Shown here: in pieces, positions 23,441 through 33,967 of the stretch | How positions within the stretch are numbered: position 1 is the stretch's first letter | How the letters are laid out: each line of letters starts with the position of its first letter | Assembly (NCBI GenBank): GCA_003550325.1 | Contig: QKWP01001173.1 | Span: forward strand, 95,592-159,591 | Direction: 5' to 3' | Source: Gigaspora rosea | Lineage: Eukaryota > Glomeromycota > Glomeromycetes > Diversisporales > Gigasporaceae | Length of the DNA: 64,000 nt | Made by a program: the position numbers and the translations under genes | Notes under the pieces: model-generated | Database searches by the model: none | Told to the model about the DNA's origin: nothing | Seen by the model: the letters and a program-made list of their open reading frames with translations, nothing else

Positions 23441-23632
23441 ATATTCTATACACTTAATTATGGATTAAAAGTAAGTCTTAGGGTTCCTATAAACCCAGAT
23501 CAAATCAAACTTTAGATCAGATTTGGGTTTGATTTGATTTGAAATCAAACCCAAACCCAAACTATGTTTAAAAAAAATATTTGAGTTTGATTTGAAGCAA
23601 ACTTTTTAGTTAAATTTGAGTTTGGTTTGAAT

Positions 23633-23633
23633 N
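23633..23633. other. single-N assembly join
   Basis: One undefined base lies exactly where the second copy of the direct repeat begins. Confidence 0.95.
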
Positions 23634-23860
23634 AATGGTTTTTTGGCCTCTATATGAGATAAATGAATAATAAATATTAAAAAAACAGCTACGCCAAGCT
23701 GTAAAAGGAAGCAATATCACTAGTTGTTGAAGCGTTTAGGTATTTTCAGGTAGAAAAAGATGGTTTGCCACTGAACGGTGGTGGTAAGAGTGTGTTTAGA
23801 AGCAATTTTCAAGAAAACTTCAGAAAAACTATCTTTTTAGCTAACAACTAAACATAATTA
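23634..23860 (+). repeat. direct repeat, copy 2
   Basis: Near-copy of 23207-23440 starting directly after the N at 23633. It may be a real duplication or an unmerged overlap from assembly. Confidence 0.85.
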
Positions 23861-23896
23861 AGCATATAGATCATACATTAGTTATACATCAAGGGT

Positions 23897-24364
23897 TATT
23901 TCTAACTAAACTATCCCTCCCTGCAATTGTCCGCTTATCCCGATTGAATCCAGCAGGCCCACCATGTCCGGTGCCCTGTACCCTAACAGGTTATAGGCAG
24001 CTTTTAAGGAACTATTCAGCTGGATCGCTTGTATGGTCAGCCCTTTTTCATCTGCCCCAGGAACCACTTTTCATATTCAGTTGGTCCAGTGTTGTTGGAA
24101 ACCCCTTGTATTTTTTCTTGGATCGGGCTCTCACAATGTTAACGTCATTTGTTGACAGATTTCGCCTTTTCTGGTCGTCCCCGGCCCCGTGGCTATGCCA
24201 GTGACTGCATTCTTCTGTATGAATCCATTCTTTAGGATAAAAATGGAAGTCCTCTTGAAGATCTTTTTTCCAAACCGGTCCTGGCAGAGTTTTTCGCCAC
24301 CCATTGGACTTGAACTCGCAACCTTCTGTTTGTGACCCGGAGCACTAACCACTGCGCTATCGAC
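23897..24364 (-). mobile_element. tRNA-derived SINE (young copy)
   Basis: Read on the minus strand, it starts GGTCGATAGCGCAGTGG with an A box (TAGCGCAGTGGTTAGTGC) and a B box (GGTTGCGAGTTCAAGTCC) at tRNA spacing, but it cannot form an acceptor stem. A GC-rich ~400-bp body follows. CAAGGGT at 23890-23896 and 24365-24371 looks like a 7-bp target-site duplication. The high GC content against the local background and the clean ends suggest a recent insertion. The frames at 23944 and 24131 are incidental. Confidence 0.8.
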
Positions 24365-24453
24365 CCAAGGGTCTGCAAACTAGTTTGAGTTTGAATAATA
24401 TAAATATATTTTTATATTTTAATTGATAATCCGCCAGTCAACTAGAGAGTGAT

Positions 24454-25055
24454 CATATGAAAATCACTATAGGCGAAATGTGGCGTTCTTCCATCTAAAA
24501 CTTTTTTTCTTACTAAGTTAACGATACTTGTCCACTAATTGAAAGTCGTAGAGCTCGTTGAGATGCACCTAACGGTGGTTAGATCATCCAAATCGGCCCA
24601 GTGGATAGCGAGATATCGTCAAAAAACGATTGGCCGACTATATAAAATCTCTATATAACAAATATTGTTTACATAAGAGATTTTATATAGTCGGCCAATC
24701 GTTTTTCAACGATATCTCGCCATCCAATGGGCCGATTTGGATGATCTAACCACCGTTAGGTGCATCTCGACGAGCTCTACGACTTTTAATTAGTGGACAA
24801 GTATCGTTAACTTAGTAAGAAAAAAGGGTTTGATGGAAGAATGCCACATTTCGCCTATAGTGATTTTCATATGTAATCCAGTTTTATATAGTCGGCCAAT
24901 CGGTTTTTGACGATATCTCGCTATCCACCGGGCCGATTTGGATGATCTAACTACCATTAGATGCGTCTCGACGAGCTCTACAACTTTCAATTAGTGGACA
25001 TGTATCGTTAACTTAGTAAGAAAAATAATTTATATGGAAGAACGCCACATTTCGT
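24454..25055. mobile_element. inverted-repeat element plus extra direct copy (CGATATCTCG family)
   Basis: A ~200-bp arm (24454-24661) is inverted at 24674-24873, and a third copy follows in direct orientation (24882-25055). Shared words are ACGATATCTCGCCATCC, GGGCCGATTTGGATGATC and TTAACTTAGTAAGAAAAA. There is no transposase. The short minus frame at 24790-24990 is part of the repeat. Confidence 0.8.
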
Positions 25056-25212
25056 CACTCTCCAAAAATTTTTTTAAAATTGACCAATCAGAATCGTCTT
25101 ACGTGGGGGAGGTGGCGTACCCTCATAGTAAATGGATATTATGTAATATCTGTCACGGCCCTTATTACATAATTTTTTTTAATTTATCAATAGTAATAAA
25201 TATAGAAGCTTG

Positions 25213-25459
25213 CTATTTATCGCCAGTGGTGATCATCACCAATGTATATTTTGTATCTTTATATTTTGTCTATGAAATCACCTTTGAGGCTCTAACAAAA
25301 AAAATTTCTCGTAAAATTTTGGTATAAACTATGCCCGCCTGCTCCATCCCAATTCTTACCCTAACCCTAAAATTAATCAAATTTTAATTTTTATTTTGGC
25401 AAAAAACTTTTTATAATTTTTGTTAATCACTAGTGATGATCACCACTAGCAATAAATAG
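25213..25459. mobile_element. MITE with CTATTTAT..GTGGTGATCATCAC ends
   Basis: 25213-25240 and 25427-25459 are inverted repeats with about three mismatches. The interior holds TTACCCTAACCCTAA and a TTTCTCGTAAAATTTTGG phrase. Non-coding. Confidence 0.7.
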
Positions 25460-26085
25460 TAATTTTCATAAATATATTATAAAAAAAAAGATCTTTTATT
25501 TACATATTCAGTTAATTACTTTGATTTATATCAGATAAATTTTACCAATTGATAATCAGTGTGAGAAATTAAATATATATATTGTATAAAAAACAAAATG
25601 TACATACGATTTACATACATGCAACAAGAATTATACTGTTTATGGTAAGCTTCAAATACCATTCTACTGCTAATTCAAGTTAATTATATATGCTATTTTT
25701 AATAGCATTATGCTAGCTTGTTTTAATAAATTTATTGCTAGCTTAAATAATTAGCTTGGCGTAGTTCAAAGTGCAATCTATAATCGTGATTTTGTTTGAA
25801 AAAGTAAAGTAATTAAAGCCTTGCACATGAAATCTATATTATAATTATTTCAATATAATATTATAGTATTTAAATAGAGTGCGAAAGCAAACTTCTTTGC
25901 AATTATTTGATATCAAAATGCCAACCTTACCTGTGATCCTAAATAATTATATCATAAAATCAGAGATTAAATTAAATTAAAGCAATTACAAAACATTTTG
26001 TAAACCTTGCATTGATGGTTGGGTGAAGATGAAGGAAAAATTTTTTTCCTAATAAAAAAGATTACATATTACAACATTTAAAAAA
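25460..26085. other. non-coding AT-rich DNA
   Basis: No gene is seen. It contains GCTAGCTTGTTTTAA/ATTGCTAGC words in short inverted arrangement near 25710-25750. Confidence 0.4.
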
Positions 26086-27273
26086 ATGTACAATTTTGTT
26101 AACAAAACTACTGCATAAGAACGAGCAGAAGTATTTGATTTAGAAGAAAACAATATAACTACAATTGGAAAAAGAGCAGGTATATAATTTAATTTTTATA
26201 TATAATTTAAATATAAAATATGTATATTAAATTAATTAAATATTTATATTTAGATTCAACCAGTTCTTTGATGTCATCTCGTAAAGTAATAGTTCATTCA
26301 GAAATTCACGGGCCTAATAAAAATTATATAGTTCATTCTTTATCAAGTGAAGATCGTAAAAAATTTAATATACTTGTACTTTATATGTCAGTTTCTTGTA
26401 GATGGGCATTAACATGGGTTAAAAATCCTGAAGTAAAAGAGTTTTTTCAATTTTTAAATCCTTTAATTATACTTTCTACCCATAAAATTTTAAGTAAACA
26501 AGTTTTAGAAAATATAGTTACCGATCTTAATCAAGCTATAGAAGTTGCTTTAAAAAATGATTTAGCATTAACGTATGATGGATGGACGAATATTAAAAAT
26601 GAACATCTTTTAGGAACTGTGACTTTATCTTCTGAAGGCAAACCTTATACTTAGAAAGCATATAATATTAGTTCAGAGCATAAAAATTATAAAGAAGTTA
26701 TAAATAAAACTGAATTTATGATACAGAATTAGAAACAACAGGTATTAAAGTTTGATCTGTTGTAACAGATAGCGCCAGTGCTTATGCAGCTGAAAGGTAA
26801 ATAATAATAACAAAATTATATATTATAATATTATAATAATTATATATTTATATATTATAATATTATAGTAATTTAATATTTAAATTTTTATATTATGCCA
26901 GTCATTGGTTAAGAAATTCTCATAGATCTATAGTCTTTATTCTCTGTTTTGCATATCAGCTAAATTTGTACATGGGAGAAATCTTTAAAAAAGTTGATGC
27001 TATTAAAAACACTATTGATCAGGAAATTAAAGCAGCTAACTATTTTCGAAATGCAAATAATCAGTTTTTTATTGGTCAATTGCGTAATCAACAGTTTGAA
27101 ATATATAAAAAAATTTATACAATCTCAGCACCTAGTGAAACATGATAGAATAGTTTATTTTATATGTGTATAACACTTCTTCGTATACAAAAAGTATTAG
27201 AGTAAATATAAATTTAAATTTATTTTAAAAATTTTAAATACAGTAATTATATATATATCTTTTTTATTTTAGA
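26086..27273 (+). pseudogene. hAT-family transposase remnant, cut by the assembly gap
   Basis: Pieces of a hAT transposase read in order. ERAEVFDLEENN with a GT-AG intron (about 26185-26253) comes first. A main exon from 26254 follows with LTYDGWTNIKNEHLLG (first catalytic Asp region, DGW) and, after an in-frame TAG near 26652, KAYNISSEHKNYKEVINKTE. Then come VVTDSASAYAAER (second Asp region) and a block with HQLNLYMGEIFKKVDAI, FRNANNQFFIGQLRNQQ and APSETR. Several stops and frame changes show that it is dead. The C-terminal dimerisation domain would lie in or beyond the N run. hAT transposases use a DDE centre and leave 8-bp duplications; ends are not visible here. Confidence 0.8.
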
Positions 27274-27775
27274 NNNNNNNNNNNNNNNNNNNNNNNNNNN
27301 NNNNNNNNNNNNNNNNNNNNNNNNNNNNNNNNNNNNNNNNNNNNNNNNNNNNNNNNNNNNNNNNNNNNNNNNNNNNNNNNNNNNNNNNNNNNNNNNNNNN
27401 NNNNNNNNNNNNNNNNNNNNNNNNNNNNNNNNNNNNNNNNNNNNNNNNNNNNNNNNNNNNNNNNNNNNNNNNNNNNNNNNNNNNNNNNNNNNNNNNNNNN
27501 NNNNNNNNNNNNNNNNNNNNNNNNNNNNNNNNNNNNNNNNNNNNNNNNNNNNNNNNNNNNNNNNNNNNNNNNNNNNNNNNNNNNNNNNNNNNNNNNNNNN
27601 NNNNNNNNNNNNNNNNNNNNNNNNNNNNNNNNNNNNNNNNNNNNNNNNNNNNNNNNNNNNNNNNNNNNNNNNNNNNNNNNNNNNNNNNNNNNNNNNNNNN
27701 NNNNNNNNNNNNNNNNNNNNNNNNNNNNNNNNNNNNNNNNNNNNNNNNNNNNNNNNNNNNNNNNNNNNNNNNNNN
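27274..27775. other. assembly gap (502 N)
   Basis: A run of undefined bases. Sequence on the right begins with an exact copy of 24634 onward. Confidence 0.99.
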
Positions 27776-28402
27776 CCGACTATATAAAATCTCTATATAA
27801 CAAATATTGTTTACATAAGAGATTTTATATAGTCGGCCAATCGTTTTTCAACGATATCTCGCCATCCAATGGGCCGATTTGGATGATCTAACCACCGTTA
27901 GGTGCATCTCGACGAGCTCTACGACTTTTAATTAGTGGACAAGTATCGTTAACTTAGTAAGAAAAAAGGGTTTGATGGAAGAATGCCACATTTCGCCTAT
28001 AGTGATTTTCATATGTAATCCAGTTTTATATAGTCGGCCAATCGGTTTTTGACGATATCTCGCTATCCACCGGGCCGATTTGGATGATCTAACTACCATT
28101 AGATGCGTCTCGACGAGCTCTACAACTTTCAATTAGTGGACATGTATCGTTAACTTAGTAAGAAAAAAGTTTTAGATGGAAGAACGTCACATTTCGCCTA
28201 TAGTGATTTTCATATGTAATCTAATCACTAAGTTTTATTTAGTCAGCTGATCATTTTTTTACGATATCTCGCCATCCACCAGGCCGATTTAGATGAACTA
28301 ACTACTGTTAGATGCGTCTCGACTAGCTCTACAACTTTCAATCAGTGGACATGTATCATTAACTTAGTAAAAAAAAGTTTTAAATGGAAGCACGCCACAT
28401 TT
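27776..28402. repeat. second locus of the CGATATCTCG inverted-repeat family
   Basis: 27776-28168 is identical by eye to 24634-25026 (393 bp). A further direct copy with more differences follows at about 28195-28402. Units recur every ~200 bp. The LTR at 28403 abuts this last copy within its CCACATTT word. Confidence 0.85.
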
Positions 28403-28902
28403 TGACGGCTAATCTCTTTCTATTCTACTGCTTATTTTGATTAATACGATTTTTGTATTTTATTGGGGCAAAGATAAGTATATATTTTTATTTACTAAAA
28501 GAAAATAGTACAAAGGGGTTACAATGTTCTATAGCTAACACTTCTAATCTAATTTCGAAGGTTACTAACTGGAACTTTAACTAACTAGAACTATTCGAAA
28601 CTGTTCTGAACTTGGTACAAACTACTGTTTCCTTCAATGAACTTATGGCCCTTATATACTTTTTAATACAGACTAAAAATCGATTCGATGAATTCGATTG
28701 AGTCTATGGACTCTTTCAACTCCATGGAGTCTTTCAACTCCATTGACTCTTTCGACTCCATCAAGTCAAAGCCTTACTATAAATGGTAACGCTAAGATGT
28801 AGTATTTAAAAATAGAAAAATATATATATATAAATAATAAATAAAAATAGACATTGAGCACAGCAACAACTTCTGATTACATAGATCGGATTTCCCTTTA
28901 CA
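28403..28902 (+). mobile_element. LTR fossil, family A, copy 1 (about 500 bp)
   Basis: TG...CA-bounded sequence whose near-copy lies at 33258-34383. It contains GAGTCTTTCGACTCCAT-type short tandem units at about 28700-28770. It was inserted into a member of the CGATATCTCG repeat family. Confidence 0.7.
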
Positions 28903-30842
28903 ATTCTCTCACCCTTATTGTCGAGTTCTACGAGAAAAAGGGAGAATCAAGGTTTGGATACTTCTTTAAGTTAGGGCACCGACAATCTAGACTGGATTGA
29001 GCTTAATGTCAGATTTTGGTCTTGTAAGTATGTTTCTTTACTCTTTCCCAGTTTATCTTTTCAACACCAATTTGTTTTGTTAGCAGTATCCAATCTAATG
29101 GAACACTTTAGATTACTTCTGGCTCTTCACACGAGCCTGCGACTTATGTAGGGTTATGCTTTGATACCCATCCAGGGCTTCCTCATAAGACTTATCTGCA
29201 TGAGATATAGGCGCTTTCTTTTTCTTTCCGTCCTAATCTTTCGATTCTTTCTTTATTCGTTCTTGTTCTGGTTCTTTCGCTCAAGCAGTTACTGCTATCC
29301 ACCTGGTATTTTGCCAATCTTCCTCTTCCTTCATCTGTATTTAATTTTCTGAATCTTGATTATCTTTCATTTTTCATAACTCTGCGTTTTGTGTGTATTT
29401 ACAGTCCCTAAGTTTTCTAACTTCGCTTCGCGCTTCATGTGGTTCTTCATCTAAAAAAAATTTCTCTTCTTCTTTTGTCTCATAGCTCTAGGTTTGTGGA
29501 GTATCTACAGTCTCTACTTTTTTTTACTTTGTTTCAGGGTTACGTGCGGTTCTTTGTTCTAAAAATTTTTTTTTTGTTTTTTTTTTGTAAAAAAAAATTT
29601 TTCTTTTGTTACTTCTAGTTTTATGCCGAATTTGAGTAACTTCCAGATGACTTCGAATCTGGCTTAGGACACTTTGAGGAACAAGATCTAAAAAGTTAAG
29701 GGTCACAAAGTCAAAGCCCTTGCGTTTTGTTGATCAATTTAGGTTGGTAGGTTTCGACTTTTGTCTTTATCAACTTTGGAGGGTTCTAGTTCAGAAAAAA
29801 AAAACTTTTTTTTTCTAGTGCCTTGTCCATTTGGGGTACATTCAAGCTAACTTCGAATACTTTTCCGAACTAACATTTAGAACAGAAACTCTATAGAGTC
29901 TTTGGCGGAAGATCAATCTGGCTCTCTATGTTGTACCAGGTAAATATTTGTAGTAGATCATGAATTATGACCACAGAATATCTGGTTTGATGATTTTGGT
30001 TTCACTAATGGTAGGCTACCGTTGTTGTTGCTTGCTGGTTTTTTTTTTGGTTTTTTTTTTAACTTTATAATTTTTTTTCTTGGGTATTTTGCAGGTTCGA
30101 TTTGATTCATTTTTGGGGTTTGGGGTACGTTTGAATGATTTCAGAAACTCCTCGAGAGCAGCTCCAGCGAAATGATATGAAGTCTTAGGCGCAAGGTCAA
30201 TAGGACTTCAGTACCACTATGTGCAAGGTGAATAGGTAGGCAATGAGAATTTTTATATAGGCTTCGGAATGGCTTTGGGTAACTCCTTGTGCATTACTAT
30301 ACAGGCAATTCGGGATTTGAAGAAATTTCTGGTGTGATTTTTGAAACTTCAATGAGTAATGATTAGAGTGATTAGGGCCCCTCAACTCGTCATAACCCAT
30401 TCTGATCAACTATGCTCTATTATCGAGTCTGTACAAATTGCTTTCTCTTTTTTTTTTTTTTTTTTGTTTTTAACTATATTTCAGAATATATTGGTTTTAG
30501 TCAGAATTATAATCAGGACCGAGTAAGTAACTTATTATTATTATTATTTTTTTCTAAGGCTAACTTCGTTTATTCCTTCTGGATCGAAGGCCATACTTGC
30601 ATACTATGGTACATATAAAGAAATATCTTTTTCTAGGCCTTTTGTATATTGGATTATATATAACTTTTCTAACTCCTATTGACTTTTACAGGGACGTTTT
30701 CGAATTCAAAGCTTATTCCAATTTTGGGACTCATACTTTTAAATACTAGGATTCGAATATGCATAGGTTTTCCAAAAACCTTGTATCCTTTTTCGATATG
30801 AATTCCTATTTGATAGCGATATCCAAGGTTATATGTTTTATT
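28903..30842. other. pyrimidine-rich internal DNA, no recognised gene
   Basis: T/C-rich on the plus strand with several poly-T tracts (29555-29600, 30040-30060, 30450-30470). It lies between two family-A LTRs and next to the minus-strand retroelement segment. I cannot assign coding function. Confidence 0.45.
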
Positions 30843-32765
30843 CTAGTAATATATCTCAGCTAAATTATAGTACTTAAGGTATATATCATACTTATCCGCG
30901 CCAATGCTAATTTCATTCATATATTTGGTATCACAAGCACCTACTTCACCAACATATATACCAGGTGGCCCTATAGTACCAATCATTACTAATACAAGAA
31001 AGGTTAATATAATCTTTAACCATCTACTTAGAGCTACTCTATAGTTTTCGTCTAATTTCAAACTTCGCACAATTTCCGGCATTATATCACAATCTTTTGG
31101 TAAGTTTTGCAACATTTTATTGATAATTTCAATTCCATGACAATAAAAATAACCAACATAATATATTCCTTCGATATGGCCCATACCAGCCACTTTCAGA
31201 TAATCTTTAAATGCTTTGTGTTCGTTTTTCTCAACTTTGATCCCTTTTTCATAGCAACCATCATTATTCGTTCCACTCATATAACTTATTTCAGCAGGTT
31301 TTTGGGCATAAAGAAGCGGCCTGCACTTTTTGTCCTCAAAACCAACTCTACTTTCTTTTTTATCTTTAATAGGTGTTGGATACTTCTTTGGCGTTTGGTC
31401 TTTTTCGTCAGCCTTTTCGTTTTCATAATGGTGCCCAATTTGATATATTCCGCTAGCATCACCAGGGTCAGCGAATTCTCGATGAAGACTAAAGACTTTA
31501 TCTTTATCCTCTTTAACTCTAATTTTAGCTCGTCTACAATTGCCAACATTTCGCTATTTCTTTAGTTGTTTCTATGGTAAGAGATTCTTTTATTTTACTC
31601 TCCTTATCCCATTTGCATGTTAATTGAAAATCTTTAACCTGTTTTAACCATCTTTTACAGGCATGGTTTAGTGCTTCACCATTGAGGAGTTTTGTAAGTT
31701 TATTATTATTCTTCCTTTTATTGCTCTCTTCTTCGATTTCATCATTTTCTTCTACGGCTTTGTCTTCAAACATTTCCTCAAATTTCGTAAGTTCGTTTGT
31801 TATTTCTTTATCCCCTTTTTTATTTGATTCGTCCATTTCTTGTTTACTAATCTTTGCTGATTGTTGATAATATGGGTATGCCTTGATTTCATCCTCTATA
31901 CCGCTCGTTTTATTTTTGGAGATGCCTGTATCATTTCGGTAACAATTGCTAACTTGAGGTGAGCAATCTTTCTTTACAGAAGCATTTATTTGAATATATA
32001 AAGATAAGTATTCTGGTTCTTCTTTATCCCTGAATCTTGTGACTCCTTTGGATGATTCTTAGGACAGGGCTTAACGGAGGGAGAACTCTTCACAGGGGCT
32101 GCTAGACTTTTCTTCACAGTAAACAGGGTTTGGGTATCTAAAGATAAGTATAAAATCAGTATAATACCACTGTTTTTTACAATTCTTTCTCTATCTATTA
32201 AATCTTCTAATATTTCTAATACTATTTTTAGGTCCTCATAGAATTGTACATCATTGATGTAGTCACCTCCAACTACCTCATGTACAAGTTGTTGAAATTT
32301 GGCAGCTTGTTCATTCGTAAGAGTCTTGGCTAGAGTGGCATATTTGTTATATATCTCTTCTACTTTTGAGTATTTACTAACTTCATGTCTTATTTCTTCT
32401 CTTATACTATAGATTTTATGGCTATTGTTTTTCTTCCAGCTAGGTCTTACGAGTGGATTTCTTCTTCGATTCAGCAGATAGGAATGTCTATGAGGTTTTA
32501 TAGAAGTTTCGACTATATATCCTTCTTCGTAATTGTAATAGGTAGGCTTTGGAGTTATATATATAGGTCGTGGCTTTGACATTTTATTAACATAAATATT
32601 TAATATATCCTCCAAGCTATTATTTAATTGTTGAAGTTCTTTTGATAATCATTCTAATTTCGCATCCATTTCGATTGATTCGACCTCATAGTCTATCGTT
32701 GAGTTGGTATAAAGTCTTTGCTCCAGGTGTGTTGTGAAGTTTAATCTCACAGTCACTACCAATTG
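30843..32765 (-). mobile_element. LTR-retroelement internal region with a Sel1-like segment (fossil)
   Basis: Minus-strand protein-like blocks follow the LTR at 32766-33262. A primer-binding-like TTGGTAGTGACTGTGAG lies directly after it, then a basic, charged block (about 32615-31990, gag-like in composition), then an acidic, lysine-rich block (about 31836-31290). The last segment (about 31280-31110) has one and a half Sel1-like motifs (GCYEKGIKVEKNEHKAF). The element is broken in several places. Family is undetermined; no polymerase or integrase is recognised. A decayed host Sel1 gene beside an LTR is the alternative. Confidence 0.45.
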
Positions 32766-33262
32766 TGAAGTTTTGATTTGCAGGGATTTCCTATATAATC
32801 ACTAACTACTCTGTACTTAACTACAACTCTATTTAAAAATACTTCAAGACCTCTAAACCTTAAATGGCAGGCAGAAAAAGGCGTGAAAAAACTTGGTCTG
32901 GGTCTCAAGGTTCAGAGAGTCTTGTTATGGCAAAGGTGGAATTAGGATAAGTATATCTACTAGCTTATTCTTATTATTCTTGTACTTGGGGTATATTATT
33001 ATTTTACTAATCTGCGCAGTGTACTCCAGTATCATATTATGGTGTTTGGATATCTGGTTGACCTGGTGATGATCATGTAATCAAACAGTCTCTTGGGTCT
33101 GCGGATTTCTAATAATGGTGTTGATCGGGTCTCTAATTGATTACTATGGGGATCATGGGGATTTAGTAACTTCGGTCACGAGGTGGTTATTGTTCAATAT
33201 AAGAGGTAATCGATGCGTTAATCAATGTAGAGTTGATTATAAATATGGTAAATAGATTGACA
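32766..33262 (-). mobile_element. LTR fossil, family B (about 497 bp)
   Basis: On the minus strand it begins TGTCAATCTATTTACC and ends AACTTCACA, followed by A and then TTGGTAGTGACTGTGAG, the same phrase that follows the LTR at 49332-49809. It abuts, with a few shared bases, the family-A LTR at 33258. No second copy is seen. Confidence 0.55.
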
Positions 33263-33352
33263 GCCAATCTCTTTTTATTCTACTGCTTATTTTGATTAAT
33301 ATGATTTTTATATTTTATTGGGGCAAAGATAAGTATATGTTTTTATTTACTA

Positions 33353-33967
33353 TCGCGGATGATCGTGAAATTGGATTATCGTGAAATCCACGTGATCTCT
33401 GTATTATCAGATTTCCTAAAATTTTCGTAATCATGTAAACAATTGATCTAATCGATCTATATTACATAATCAAAACAATCGAATACTATAACTGGGGGTC
33501 ATATGCCAATATGCTGCATAAATTGCATTTTTGATACTGTGCTATATAGATCTTCTAACTATATCAAAAAGGTGACCCTAACCCTAAACACGAGTTAGTG
33601 GTTTTATAGACTCTAACCCTAAACACAAAGCAAAAATTTTTTTTTGTTAGTGGTTTTATAGACACTTTTTTGCCTCGTGGTTAGGGTTAAGGTTTTATAG
33701 ACACTTTTTTGCCTCGTGGTTAGGGTTAGGGTTTTATAGACTCTTTTTTGCCTCGTAGTTAAGGTTAGGGCTAGGTCGCCTTTTTGATACAGTTAGAAGG
33801 TCCTTTATATATAAATATCAAGAATGCATAGGCATACTGACCAGTTATAGCATTCGATTGATTACGTAGTATAGATCGATTAGATCAATTGTTTATATGA
33901 TTTTCAGAAATTTTAGGATGGAGATCACGTGGATTTCACAATAATCCAATTTCACGATCATCCGCGA
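33353..33967. mobile_element. MULE-type MITE, 615 bp, nested in the LTR
   Basis: Starts TCGCGGATGATCGTGAAATT and ends with its reverse. The arms (about 33353-33505 and 33826-33967) are inverted copies. A 9-bp duplication flanks it (TATTTACTA at 33344-33352, AATTTACTA at 33968-33976, one mismatch). Long TIRs and 9-bp duplications are typical of Mutator-like elements. Confidence 0.8.
33552..33799. mobile_element. inner TIR element with telomere-like tandem units
   Basis: CTTCTAACTATATCAAAAAG and the reversed right end (ending AGTTAGAAG) form ~35-bp inverted repeats. Between them a ~46-bp unit (GGTTTTATAGACACTTTTTT plus GCCTCGTGGTTAGGGTTA) repeats three times. It is probably a second insertion within the MITE. 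Confidence 0.6.

Noticed and set aside
24297-24364. tRNA gene on the minus strand
   Set aside because: A and B boxes are present but no acceptor stem forms and a long body follows; it is a SINE head. The same holds for 48085-48151.
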